Shown piece after piece: positions 8,652 to 19,304 of a stretch of 64,000 nt of DNA (position 1 is its first letter; each line of letters begins with the position of its first letter). Source of the stretch: an uncultured Kangiella sp. GTDB taxonomy: Bacteria; Pseudomonadota; Gammaproteobacteria; Enterobacterales; Kangiellaceae. Both the position numbers and the translations under genes were made by a program. The stretch lies in NCBI GenBank assembly GCA_947503345.1, contig CANNCW010000005.1, positions 1 through 64,000 of the forward strand, written 5' to 3'. The notes under the pieces are model-generated. The model made no database searches, had not been told where the DNA came from, and saw only the letters and a list, made by a program, of their open reading frames with translations.

Positions 8652-11576
8652 ATGGATAACACAAAGTTTAAAGTTTCTCCTTTAAATAAAGCTATAAAAA
8701 ATGCTTTTTTTGTATCTAGCATTTTAGCTTTTAACTCAGCTACAACTTTTGCTGCAAATGAAGATGCATCTGGGAACAACGAAGAAAACACTGTGATCGT
8801 GACCGGTTCTAGGATTGTTGGACTAGCGGAAGCAGCCTCAACAACTCCTGTCGTTGTATTTGATTCGGAGCAATTGGAAAAAACAGGAGCGGTAAGACTA
8901 GCCGACGCTCTATTCGAGCTACCTCAAATTGGGTTAACTTCGTTCAAAAGTACAGAGTCAGGTTCTGGTGGCGCAACAAACCCTGACTTAAGGGATCTAG
9001 GGGCTGACAGAACCTTAGTGTTGGTAAATGGTAGGCGTCATGTGGGGTCATTTGAAGGAAGTTCTTTAGTCGACATGGATACTATTGCCACTGACATGGT
9101 AGACCGTGTTGAAATACTGACTGGAGGCGCATCCTCTATTTATGGTTCTGATGCGGTTGCAGGTGTTATAAACATCATTTTAAAAAATAACTACGAGGGT
9201 GCAAAACTTCGAATAAATAGCGGTATATTTACTGATAATGATGAGTCAGATAATGCTTTAAGCTTGACCTATGGAACAAATTTTGATAAATCAAAAGGCA
9301 ATATATTGCTAAATATCAGTTGGAATGAATTTGATTCTGTAAAATCTACTGATAGACCTTTCCCAAATACCAGTTATGGTAGAAACCCAGATAGCCTTGG
9401 TCCTGATGATGGGATTCCTGACTTTATTCCTTACTTTGATCGTGGTTGGGCTTTTTCTTCAACAAATGGTGTGGTTTATGGTGTGGATGGCCAGTTGTTT
9501 GGATCCACGCCTTCAAATAATCCTTTTGACATAGGATGGAATGTAAATACCGATGGCACTATAAGCATGTTTGATGCTGGTAGCCCAATTCCAGGGTCAT
9601 TCAACTGGGCTGGGGGAGATGGAACTAGACTTGGTAACTTTAACTTCCTAAGAAACCAAGGAGAGAGATTTATCATTAGTACTAGCACTAATTACGATTT
9701 ATCAGATACCACGAATATATTTTTTGAAGCCAAATTGGTAGATAGTGAAACTATAGATCCATTTTCGCCACACTTTATTGATTTTAGAGATTTTGCCGTT
9801 TTTGGTGGTAATACTCAAATTCTCAGAGATAACCCATTCATACCTGATGCTCTTGGAGCATTAATGGATGCCAATGGAGTAACCTCTCTGTATATGGAAA
9901 GAGATAATAGTGATATTGGTAACAGAGCGACTATATCAGATCGCAAAACGACACGATTTGTTGCAGGAGTCCAAGGAAGTTTTTGGGATGATAAAATGGA
10001 TTTTGAAGCTTCTGTTAACTTTGGCAAAACAACCGCTAAACAACAAAACAGAGGTGATGTACTAGTTTTTAATTTGGCTGCGGCATTAGATGCTACTACA
10101 GATGCAAACGGTAATCCGATTTGCCGAAACCCTGGTCCGAATGCAAGTCCTGGCTGTGTACCTATTAATCTATTTGGTCAAAATGTTTCACCTGAAGCTT
10201 TGAATTATGTTTCTACTACAACTCAGAATAAACATGAATTGAAGCAAACAGTTATAAACTTTAATGCCACAACTAATACCGATGAATTTGGTTTTGAGTT
10301 GCCTGCTGGAGGCATTGGTTTAGCATATGGCTTGGAATATCGAGAAGAAGAAACTTCTGCAGATGTAGATCAAGTGATTAACGATGGGCTGACATTCTCT
10401 AATACCATTTTAGACCAAAAAGGTTCTTACGATGTTACAGAAGCATATATAGAAACTAGAGTACCTCTACTTGAAGATGTTGCTGGAGCGAAATCTCTTC
10501 AATTGGATGCAGCTTATCGTTATGCCGATTATAGCACTATTGGCGGTGATAGTTCATGGAAGTATGGTCTTAATTATCAACCTGTTGATGGCTTAACTTT
10601 TAGAGCCACTAAGTCTAAGGCTTTAAGAGCTCCTAACATTGGAGAACTATTTGCCGCACCATCACAAACATTCCGGTTTTTCAATGATCCTTGCAGTACA
10701 GACACACAAGGTGACATCACGGATCCTACTGTTTTAGCGCAAGTACAAGCGAACTGTACAGCAGAAGGAATTCCTTCCGATTATCTCTATGTTGCAAGTT
10801 CCAATACTCCTGGTTTACAAGGCGGTAATCCAAATCTCGATGCTGAAGAAACTGACAGCTTTGTATATGGCATGGCATGGCAACCTAATGATGATTTATT
10901 AATTACAGCAGACTATGTAAAAATTGATATTGAAAATGCAATTCGTTCTACAAGTTTGCAGTTTATTCTTGATAGTTGCTACCAAGCATCAAGCTTAGAT
11001 AATCAATTTTGTGAACTATTTAGTCGCGACACATCTGATCCTTCAAACCCAGATATCAATAGTTTTTTACTAACTCAAGTCAACGTAAGTGAGTTTCAAT
11101 ACGAAGCCATTGATTTCAACGTAAAGTACCATTTAGAAATTGGTGAAATGGGCAGTTTAGATTTCGGCTTAGTTTCAACTAATGTTTTGAGAAATGCCAC
11201 CCAACCCGATGAAGGAAGTATTGAGTTTGATGATGCTGTTGGGGAAGCTAATGTACCGAAATGGAGACATAACTTTAGTGTCAATTGGGCATACAATGAC
11301 TTCAATATATTTTGGAATGCACATTACACGGGTGAACAAAAAACTTACAACTCTTTCAGAGGACACACAGCAGAGAGGTTCAGTTTACCTGTCACAGGCG
11401 GGCACACAATACATGACTTAAATATTTCTTATGATTTTAATAGTGATTTGAAAGCTTCTATTGGCATAAATGATGTTTTTGATAAAGAAATCCCTTTAAG
11501 TGCCGTAGTTGGTGCTAATGGAGGTTATGATTTCTTAGGTCAATATGCTTACTTAGACATTGTTTATAATTTTTAA
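8652..11576 (+). CDS. TonB-dependent outer membrane receptor
   Basis: Large energised outer-membrane transporter, 974 residues from the chosen ATG. That start follows GAGGG by six bases and gives a proper signal peptide (AFFVSSILAFNSATTFAAN). A TonB-box-like stretch (NTVIVTGSRI) precedes the plug domain, which shows DLGADRTLVLVNGRRHVGSF and GGASSIYGSDAVAGVINII. The remainder is beta-barrel with aromatic strands, ending in a terminal phenylalanine (YLDIVYNF) as required for BAM recognition. Three extracellular-loop cysteine pairs are visible (CRNPG...C, CSTD...C, CYQAS...C). The substrate is unknown: no transporter, enzyme or regulator gene lies beside it. Relatives in marine gammaproteobacteria import iron chelates, oligosaccharides or peptides. 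Confidence 0.9.
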   Translation: MDNTKFKVSPLNKAIKNAFFVSSILAFNSATTFAANEDASGNNEENTVIVTGSRIVGLAEAASTTPVVVFDSEQLEKTGAVRLADALFELPQIGLTSFKSTESGSGGATNPDLRDLGADRTLVLVNGRRHVGSFEGSSLVDMDTIATDMVDRVEILTGGASSIYGSDAVAGVINIILKNNYEGAKLRINSGIFTDNDESDNALSLTYGTNFDKSKGNILLNISWNEFDSVKSTDRPFPNTSYGRNPDSLGPDDGIPDFIPYFDRGWAFSSTNGVVYGVDGQLFGSTPSNNPFDIGWNVNTDGTISMFDAGSPIPGSFNWAGGDGTRLGNFNFLRNQGERFIISTSTNYDLSDTTNIFFEAKLVDSETIDPFSPHFIDFRDFAVFGGNTQILRDNPFIPDALGALMDANGVTSLYMERDNSDIGNRATISDRKTTRFVAGVQGSFWDDKMDFEASVNFGKTTAKQQNRGDVLVFNLAAALDATTDANGNPICRNPGPNASPGCVPINLFGQNVSPEALNYVSTTTQNKHELKQTVINFNATTNTDEFGFELPAGGIGLAYGLEYREEETSADVDQVINDGLTFSNTILDQKGSYDVTEAYIETRVPLLEDVAGAKSLQLDAAYRYADYSTIGGDSSWKYGLNYQPVDGLTFRATKSKALRAPNIGELFAAPSQTFRFFNDPCSTDTQGDITDPTVLAQVQANCTAEGIPSDYLYVASSNTPGLQGGNPNLDAEETDSFVYGMAWQPNDDLLITADYVKIDIENAIRSTSLQFILDSCYQASSLDNQFCELFSRDTSDPSNPDINSFLLTQVNVSEFQYEAIDFNVKYHLEIGEMGSLDFGLVSTNVLRNATQPDEGSIEFDDAVGEANVPKWRHNFSVNWAYNDFNIFWNAHYTGEQKTYNSFRGHTAERFSLPVTGGHTIHDLNISYDFNSDLKASIGINDVFDKEIPLSAVVGANGGYDFLGQYAYLDIVYNF

Positions 11577-11595
11577 ATCATTTAATTTACAAAAA

Positions 11596-11626
11596 TAATA
11601 AAGGCTTCTATAAGAAGCCTTTATTA
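11596..11626. terminator. Bidirectional terminator between the receptor gene and glnB
   Basis: Perfect 14-bp inverted repeat (11596-11609 and 11613-11626) with a 3-base loop, AT-rich at its base. The T-run is better on the minus strand (TTATTATTTTTG), so it serves glnB well and the convergent receptor gene less strictly. Confidence 0.8.
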
Positions 11627-11647
11627 CATAAGCGATGAAGAATACCT

Positions 11648-13626
<1,979 letters not shown>

Positions 13627-13772
13627 TTCCATTCTCGATAAAATTTTTGCTCTATTCTCCAATATTTACCCACTTTTTCAAAGTCATATCAGAATAATCC
13701 TTGAAATAATATGAATAACTAATTAATCTTGGACAAAGATATGTAAAATCAATTAGTTATAGGGCGATATTA

Positions 13773-15350
13773 GTGGTTATAAAGGACCAAAAAATAGAGT
13801 TAGGATGGCAATTTATGCGCTATTACAGCTTTATTCGTCTTCTTGTGGCATTTTATTTCTTAGTAAGCCCTTCTATCTTCGACATATTATCAACTCAGCA
13901 TAACCCACAATTCTACAGTTCTGTGGCAATAAGCTACCTGATTGTCGCTACACTTTTATTATTTATTGCATTATCTGAACAACGCTTCAACTTACTATCA
14001 ATTGTTAAACCCGTAATAGATATTGCGTTTATCTCAATGCTGGCTTATGCGGGACCTCCAGAAACTGCGGGGCACGCTGTTTTAATGGCTATTGTCTCAG
14101 TTTTTGCAATTCTTTTAATTAGACACAGGTTAGCGCTTGTTTATGGTGTTGCAGCATCTATTGCACTATTCATAGTCAACTATTTAAAAAACGATGGTAT
14201 TTTAAATACCGACTATATGGATTTATCACTTCAAGCTTTTGCGATACTAAGCGTTTCCTTGTTAGGTAATATTTTAGCTCGAAGGTTAACCAACTACGAG
14301 TCAGAAGTTTTAGAAAATAATTACCTTATTAATGATATGCATCAACTTAACAGTAGCATCATTAATAATATGAAACGCGGCCTTATTGTAGTCTCTAATT
14401 TGGGACAAATTTTATATATCAATAAAATTGCATGGTACCAATTAGGAAGCCCAACTCAATCTACGGGCCATAATATTAAAGAAATAGCACCAGAGCTGTA
14501 TCATCAAATAAGCAAGCTTTCTGGTAATGAATTTGAAGGAACTATTTTCCGTACTAATCAGTCTAGTCCAAGATTAATACCTAGGTTATCAAAGCTAGAT
14601 AATGATAATAAAATATTAATTACTTTAGAGGATTACTCTAAGATTACCAAGCGGATACAACAAGAAAAGCTCGCATCTTTAGGTCAGCTAACCGCGAGTA
14701 TAGCTCACGAGATTCGAAACCCTTTAAGTGCCATAAATCAAGCTAGCCAAATGTTTGATGAGATTGAGACTGCGACGCAACAAGAAAGGGATTTACTGCA
14801 AATCATTCAACGACAATCAAAACGTATCAATAATATTATTGAAAACGTTCAAATGGTCTCTAAAAGGAAAACGCCAGTACGGCAAGAAGTTTATTTAAAT
14901 CGTTTCTTAAAAAGTTTTATTCATGAGTTTAAGCAAGGTTTAAAATACAATGCAGAAATTCAGATAAACACTGTTGGCGAAAACATTAAAGTAAAATTTG
15001 ATCAAAGCCAGTTAAAGCAAGTGCTTTCCAATCTTTTAGAGAACGGATTAAAGTATAGCTTTATAAACACCAAGCAATACACGATTCAAATTTCTGCTGG
15101 CGCAAAAAACAATAACAAATCGATATATTTAGATATAATCGATCAGGGAACAGGAATACCCATAGAAAAATTTGAACAAATATTTGAACCTTTTTATACT
15201 ACTAACCACGATGGAACAGGATTAGGCTTATATATTTCTAAAGAACTTTGTGAAGCCAATGGAGCTCAGTTGGAACCCATTCCAATTGCATTTGGTGGCG
15301 CTTGTTTTAGAATAATATTCGACCAAAATTATTATGGAACTACCGATTGA
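13773..15350 (+). CDS. pilS: Type IV pilus sensor histidine kinase PilS
   Basis: Membrane histidine kinase that controls pilin expression through PilR. The 525-residue protein has about six transmembrane helices in the first 180 residues, a PAS-like domain (about 195-290), and the phospho-acceptor box SIAHEIRNPLSAI with His312. The ATPase domain follows, with N box NLLENGLKY, DQGTGIP and GTGLGLYISKEL. Kinase and ATP-binding motifs are intact. The GTG start at 13773 keeps the family feature WxxxRYYxxxR; the ATG 14 codons later (after AGGA) would remove the tryptophan. It overlaps pilR by 17 bases, so translation is coupled. No pilin gene pilA is in the window. Confidence 0.9.
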   Translation: MVIKDQKIELGWQFMRYYSFIRLLVAFYFLVSPSIFDILSTQHNPQFYSSVAISYLIVATLLLFIALSEQRFNLLSIVKPVIDIAFISMLAYAGPPETAGHAVLMAIVSVFAILLIRHRLALVYGVAASIALFIVNYLKNDGILNTDYMDLSLQAFAILSVSLLGNILARRLTNYESEVLENNYLINDMHQLNSSIINNMKRGLIVVSNLGQILYINKIAWYQLGSPTQSTGHNIKEIAPELYHQISKLSGNEFEGTIFRTNQSSPRLIPRLSKLDNDNKILITLEDYSKITKRIQQEKLASLGQLTASIAHEIRNPLSAINQASQMFDEIETATQQERDLLQIIQRQSKRINNIIENVQMVSKRKTPVRQEVYLNRFLKSFIHEFKQGLKYNAEIQINTVGENIKVKFDQSQLKQVLSNLLENGLKYSFINTKQYTIQISAGAKNNNKSIYLDIIDQGTGIPIEKFEQIFEPFYTTNHDGTGLGLYISKELCEANGAQLEPIPIAFGGACFRIIFDQNYYGTTD

Positions 15351-16665
15351 GAACCCCAAAGTTTTAGTAATTGATGACGAAGCAGATATTCGTCACCTTT
15401 TGGCTATGAGTTTAGTTCAACTCAACATCGATGTGGATTGCGCAAAAGACGTGGCGGAAGCAATGATGCACTTAAAAAATAACACTTATAATTTGTGTAT
15501 TACTGACATGAAGCTGCCAGATGGTAATGGACTTTCTATAGTAGAACACTGCCACAAAGAAATACCTCATATGCCTATCGCAGTGATCACTGCTTATGGC
15601 AATAGCGATATTTCAGTCAAAGCAATGAAGTTAGGAGCTTTTGATTTTCTATCTAAACCAATTGAACTAGTTCAGTTAAGGCAGCTATTGAGAAATGGTT
15701 TCAAATATTACAGCGAAAAATCACAAAACAAAGACCAATACCCTATTGATTATTTGCATGGGACCGGTGAAGCTGTTTCAAGATTAAAAACACAACTAGA
15801 AAAAGCAAAAAAAACAAATGCACCAGTTATTGTTAATGGTAGTAAAGGAACAAAGAAAGAAGAACTGGCAAAATTCATACATTCTCTAAGCTCCAGAAGT
15901 GACTATAAGGAAGTTTACTTAGATTGCAGTACCTTAGAGCCAGAAGATGCAGAAAAACTACTCTTTTCAACGGATGATAAAGAAGCAAACATTCTACTAA
16001 AAGCCCACAATAGCAGTCTAATTATTAGTAACATCCACCTGCTGAATAAGTTTTCTCAAAAAAAGCTTCTGCAAGCTTTAGAAAACAAAACCTTAATTTT
16101 AGAGAATGAAAAAGATACTTTAATTGATGTTAGGGTTATTGTTTGCACTGAAATACCATTGGAAAAGTATGTTGCTAGTTTACATTTACGTGAAGATTTG
16201 TTTTTTAGGCTAGATGTTCTACAAGTTTTTGCGCCTTCCATTGAGCAACGTTCTGACGATTTCGAGGAGCTAATCGAGACCTATAGAGCAAGATTAACCC
16301 CTGACAAAAGCATTGATAATAAAGCCTTGCGCAAACTTTTAAGTTATAAATTCCCTTTTAATTATCGAGAACTAGAGAAAGTTTTAATTAAAGCTAATAG
16401 CTCCAGTCTTTCAGAAACTATTGAACTGGAAGATTTAGAGTTTAATCATACAGATTTTTTGCAAAATGCAGAACCAAAGCAATCAAAAAACGGTTTATCT
16501 TCAAGAGGAGATATGAGCCTGGATGAATATATAGAGTCAATTGAGATTCAAGAAATCCGGGCAGCCTTAGATAAAACGCGATGGAATAGAACAGAAGCTG
16601 CAAAATTGTTAGGGATTAGTTTTAGAACTATTCGCTATAAAATCAAAAAACTAGGGATTGACTAA
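15334..16665 (+). CDS. pilR: PilR-like response regulator with degenerate sigma-54 activator domain
   Basis: Response regulator partner of PilS, 443 residues. The receiver domain is intact: D14, D15, phospho-acceptor D58, T86 and K108. The C-terminal Fis-type helix-turn-helix is intact (TRWNRTEAAKLLGISFRTIR). The central AAA+ domain is not. The P-loop reads GSKGTKKE (169-176), where the family has GESGTGKE, so the glycine before the lysine is lost. No GAFTGA sigma-54 contact loop exists in the 200-235 region. The Walker B segment reads SSLIISNI, where LFLDEI is expected. The arginine region LREDLFFRLDV and NYRELEKVL remain, which shows descent from NtrC-type proteins. It probably binds DNA but should not remodel sigma-54 holoenzyme by ATP hydrolysis. 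No frameshift is seen, so it appears to be a maintained variant. Confidence 0.85.
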   Translation: MELPIENPKVLVIDDEADIRHLLAMSLVQLNIDVDCAKDVAEAMMHLKNNTYNLCITDMKLPDGNGLSIVEHCHKEIPHMPIAVITAYGNSDISVKAMKLGAFDFLSKPIELVQLRQLLRNGFKYYSEKSQNKDQYPIDYLHGTGEAVSRLKTQLEKAKKTNAPVIVNGSKGTKKEELAKFIHSLSSRSDYKEVYLDCSTLEPEDAEKLLFSTDDKEANILLKAHNSSLIISNIHLLNKFSQKKLLQALENKTLILENEKDTLIDVRVIVCTEIPLEKYVASLHLREDLFFRLDVLQVFAPSIEQRSDDFEELIETYRARLTPDKSIDNKALRKLLSYKFPFNYRELEKVLIKANSSSLSETIELEDLEFNHTDFLQNAEPKQSKNGLSSRGDMSLDEYIESIEIQEIRAALDKTRWNRTEAAKLLGISFRTIRYKIKKLGID

Positions 16666-16779
16666 ACTTTTGTCCTAATACTTTTTGCGAAATCTCTTAC
16701 AAAAATCTAATCTCGCTCTAATTTAAAACACTGTCTTATTAAACTAATGTAATTATTCAATAAACATTAAGGAATAATT

Positions 16780-17277
16780 ATGTCTAAAGGATTTAGCCTA
16801 ATTGAAACTATCACCACAATGGCTTTAATCAGTATATTAGCCGCGATAGGTATCCCCTCATTCTCTCAATTCGTAGAAAGACAACGACTCAGTAGTGATA
16901 TTAATTCAGTAATACGTTTGGTTAACTTAGCAAGAACTGAATCAATTAAATCAAAGATTAATACTACTGTCTGCGGTGATAGCAACCAAGGCACATGCTC
17001 CAATAACTGGCGAAAACTATTAGTAAAAACAAAAAAAGAAAGTACATCAACTTATAGTTTCAAATTATCAGGGAATTACAAGTCTGCTATATGGAGTAGC
17101 TTTCAAAGAAAGCCGGGGTTAACTTTCAATTCATTGGGCTTTACGACTCATCTTAATGGTAGTTTGTATCTTTGCCATGAAAAGTTTCCTGAGTTACACA
17201 GAGCAATTCGATTTAGTAAGTCCGGGAAAGCCTCGATTATAAATACGCCCAACTTACTATCTCAAAGATGCAATTAA
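16780..17277 (+). CDS. Minor type IV pilin-like protein, GspH/FimT family
   Basis: Prepilin-type protein of 165 residues. It starts with a short basic leader MSKG, cleaved before FSLIE (N-methylated Phe; conserved Glu at +5), followed by the hydrophobic helix TTMALISILAAIGIPSF. The C-terminal part has the GspH/FimT pattern with a cysteine pair (CGDSNQGTC) and a distal pair (LCHEK and SQRC). It would be processed by the prepilin peptidase and join the pilus or pseudopilus tip complex. It has AAGGAA eight bases before the ATG. It lies 114 bases after pilR; I see no sigma-54 (-24/-12) element there, in keeping with the altered PilR. Confidence 0.88.
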   Translation: MSKGFSLIETITTMALISILAAIGIPSFSQFVERQRLSSDINSVIRLVNLARTESIKSKINTTVCGDSNQGTCSNNWRKLLVKTKKESTSTYSFKLSGNYKSAIWSSFQRKPGLTFNSLGFTTHLNGSLYLCHEKFPELHRAIRFSKSGKASIINTPNLLSQRCN

Positions 17278-17339
17278 AATTATTCAATGGTCTTTTGTGA
17301 TGTTACACTAAATTAAAGAAAATTAATTTGATTAACTTA

Positions 17340-18707
17340 ATGATTAAGACTATTCCGGTTACCGAAATAACAGCTCAATCTGGCTTAGAACTATTAACAA
17401 ATGATGAAATTGCTCAACTCAGTAAGGATACGAATGGGGACGAGTTTCAACTTTTAAAAAAATTCATTTTAGCCGTTTTGAATAGCGGTGAAGCTACCGA
17501 TGATGTTTACCATGTACATACATTACTAACAGACTTTGATGTAGAGATATTACAGCTTAATAAAGGCCTCAAATTAAAGATTTATAATGCGCCGGAGTCT
17601 GCTTTTGTTGAAGGTAAAATGATTAAAGGCTTACACGAGCAAGTTTTTAGTGTTTTACGTGACATAGTATTTTTGAAACAAGAATTAGAGTTTAACACTC
17701 GTATCGATTTTCAAACAAAAAGAGGCATTAGCAATGCTATTTTCCATATACTTCGCAATGCCCAAGCCTTCAAAGTGGGGGAAGATCCAAACATGGTGGT
17801 TTGTTGGGGCGGACACTCTATCCCACAACACGAATATCGATATACCAAAGACGTCGGTTATCGCCTTGGTCTAAGAGGTTTAAATATTATTACTGGCTGT
17901 GGCATTGGCGCTATGAAAGGCCCCATGAAAGGTGCGCTTATCGGTCATTCTAAACAACGCCATTGCAATGGGCGCTATGTAGGTATCACTGAGCCAGGGA
18001 TTATCGCTGCTGAATCGCCAAACCCAATCGTCAATGAGCTTATTATCATGCCAGACATAGAAAAGCGCCTAGAAGCCTTTGTTCGTCTCGGTCATGGCAT
18101 TATCGTTTTCCCTGGCGGAGTGGGCACCGCCGAAGAAATCCTCTATATTTTGGGTGTGTTGCTTAATCCTAAAAATAAACAAACACCCTTCCCATTAGTA
18201 TTTACAGGTCCATCAGAGTCCAAAGCTTACTTTGAGCAAATTGATAAATTCATTGGTCTAACTTTAGGTAAAGATGCACAAAGTAGATATCAAATAATCA
18301 TAGATGATCCCATAGCAGTTGCAAAAGCCATGCAAAATGGCATTAAACAGGTTCGAGAGTACCGAAAAGATAAGCAGGACGCATACCATTACAACTGGCA
18401 GCTTGAAATTGATTGGGACTTTCAAGAAGAATTTATTCCAACTCATGAGAACATGGCTAAACTCAACCTATCCTCCTCACAAGAAAGCCATAATCTCGCG
18501 GCAAATTTACGCAAAGCTTTCTCTGGCATAGTGTCAGGCAACATCAAAGAGCAAGGAATCGAAACCGTGGCTAAACATGGTCCTTATCAACTCAGCGGAG
18601 ATAAAGAAATCATGCAGTTTATGGATATTCTATTAAGAAGCTTTATTGACCAAGGGCGAATGAAACTAGAGCAAAAAGACTATACACCTTGTTATGAAAT
18701 ACAGTAA
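17340..18707 (+). CDS. ppnN: Pyrimidine/purine nucleotide 5'-monophosphate nucleosidase
   Basis: Hydrolyses nucleoside monophosphates to base and ribose 5-phosphate; in E. coli it is activated by (p)ppGpp. The 455-residue protein follows E. coli PpnN (YgdH) over its whole length. The Rossmann-type LOG core shows MVVCWGGHSI, GCGIGAMKGPMKGA, PDIEKRLEAFVRLGHGI and FPGGVGTAEE. The N- and C-terminal PpnN-specific extensions are present (AFSGIVSGN, DKEIMQFMD). The frame opens at TTG 17328, but the ATG at 17340 gives a length and N terminus like E. coli. There is no strong ribosome binding site for either. It stands alone between the pilin and the HTH gene. Confidence 0.92.
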   Translation: MIKTIPVTEITAQSGLELLTNDEIAQLSKDTNGDEFQLLKKFILAVLNSGEATDDVYHVHTLLTDFDVEILQLNKGLKLKIYNAPESAFVEGKMIKGLHEQVFSVLRDIVFLKQELEFNTRIDFQTKRGISNAIFHILRNAQAFKVGEDPNMVVCWGGHSIPQHEYRYTKDVGYRLGLRGLNIITGCGIGAMKGPMKGALIGHSKQRHCNGRYVGITEPGIIAAESPNPIVNELIIMPDIEKRLEAFVRLGHGIIVFPGGVGTAEEILYILGVLLNPKNKQTPFPLVFTGPSESKAYFEQIDKFIGLTLGKDAQSRYQIIIDDPIAVAKAMQNGIKQVREYRKDKQDAYHYNWQLEIDWDFQEEFIPTHENMAKLNLSSSQESHNLAANLRKAFSGIVSGNIKEQGIETVAKHGPYQLSGDKEIMQFMDILLRSFIDQGRMKLEQKDYTPCYEIQ

Positions 18708-18712
18708 AAAAA

Positions 18713-18732
18713 GGCTAGGTATAAACCTAGCC
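18713..18732. terminator. Hairpin after ppnN (weak terminator candidate)
   Basis: 8-bp inverted repeat GGCTAGGT / ACCTAGCC with a 4-base loop, 6 bases after the ppnN stop. The A-run is on its left side and there is no T-run on its right, so on the plus strand it lacks the terminator tail. The minus-strand orientation would fit a terminator, but no convergent gene is present. Confidence 0.3.
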
Positions 18733-18848
18733 CAAATCCCACCATATAGCTGAAGGAAAACTTTTCTAGTTAAATGTAAAATCAATACTTTATTTACTTT
18801 TACTGCTGTGGTAAAAAAGTAACTATAGATTTAACTAATAAAAATGAT

Positions 18849-18892
18849 ATTAATGCATATTTGCATCAATATCAATGCAAATATGCATTAAT
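18849..18892. promoter_or_regulatory. Perfect 17-bp inverted repeat, likely operator of the HTH gene
   Basis: Arms at 18849-18865 (ATTAATGCATATTTGCA) and 18876-18892 are perfect complements separated by 10 bases, ending 10 bases before the chosen start of the HTH gene. Each arm also contains most of a shorter near-palindrome of the form ATGCATATTTGCAT (12 of 14 positions symmetric), as if two dimer sites lie side by side. Position and symmetry suggest binding of the HTH protein to its own promoter region. Confidence 0.6.
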
Positions 18893-18902
18893 TGGAAATA
18901 TT

Positions 18903-19304
18903 ATGGGTGATGTTTTAGAGCAATTGCGTGAATTAATGAAGAGTTTGGGTGAAACCGATTATTCTCTTCAAAATAAAGCGCATATCAGTCAGTCAACTAT
19001 CTACAGAATTGTAGAGGGTAAAACTTCAGATCCCGGTATATTCAAAGTAGATAGCTTAGCAAGAGCCATGGGGCATTGTTTATCATTGGTTCCTATGAGT
19101 GAGTTTTCACAGAAACTATCAGATTTAGACGACGTTAAAAGTTTAAGCGAAACCATTAGCATGATCGAAACATTAGCCGCAACTAGAGGTTATGACCTAT
19201 CACCAATGGATAAGGCTGAATTGATTTTAGCTAACTACCAAAGTCCAAATAAAACTTCAGAAAATCAAGATACCAATCTAAACGTCGTAAACTTCAAAAA
19301 ATAA
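18903..19304 (+). CDS. XRE-family helix-turn-helix regulator
   Basis: A 133-residue soluble protein with an N-terminal helix-turn-helix of the Cro/C1 type. Helix 2-turn-helix 3 reads LQNKAHISQSTIYRIVEG, and SLARAMGHCLSLVP follows. The C-terminal half is helical and acidic without a known domain; it may mediate dimerisation. The open frame extends to 18861 inside the operator, but the ATG at 18903 has GGAAA upstream and leaves the palindrome untranslated. The stop codon abuts the start of the rhombosortase gene (TAAATG), so the two are likely coupled. Autoregulation through the inverted repeat is inferred. The target beyond itself and the rhombosortase is unknown. Confidence 0.8.
   Translation: MGDVLEQLRELMKSLGETDYSLQNKAHISQSTIYRIVEGKTSDPGIFKVDSLARAMGHCLSLVPMSEFSQKLSDLDDVKSLSETISMIETLAATRGYDLSPMDKAELILANYQSPNKTSENQDTNLNVVNFKK

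Noticed and set aside
15334..16665. pilR as a pseudogene
   Set aside because: The frame is open over family length, receiver and HTH residues are intact and pilS is coupled to it, so a maintained variant is more likely than decay.
16666..16779. Search for a sigma-54 promoter before the minor pilin gene
   Set aside because: No TGGC-N8-TTGC arrangement at -24/-12 spacing is present; only an AT-rich region with a normal ribosome site.
18713..18732. Strong terminator for ppnN
   Set aside because: The hairpin is real but its run of A/T lies on the wrong side for plus-strand termination; kept only as a low-confidence feature.
18861..18902. Extended N terminus of the HTH regulator
   Set aside because: It would translate through the perfect inverted repeat; the ATG at 18903 has a ribosome site and begins the conserved part.
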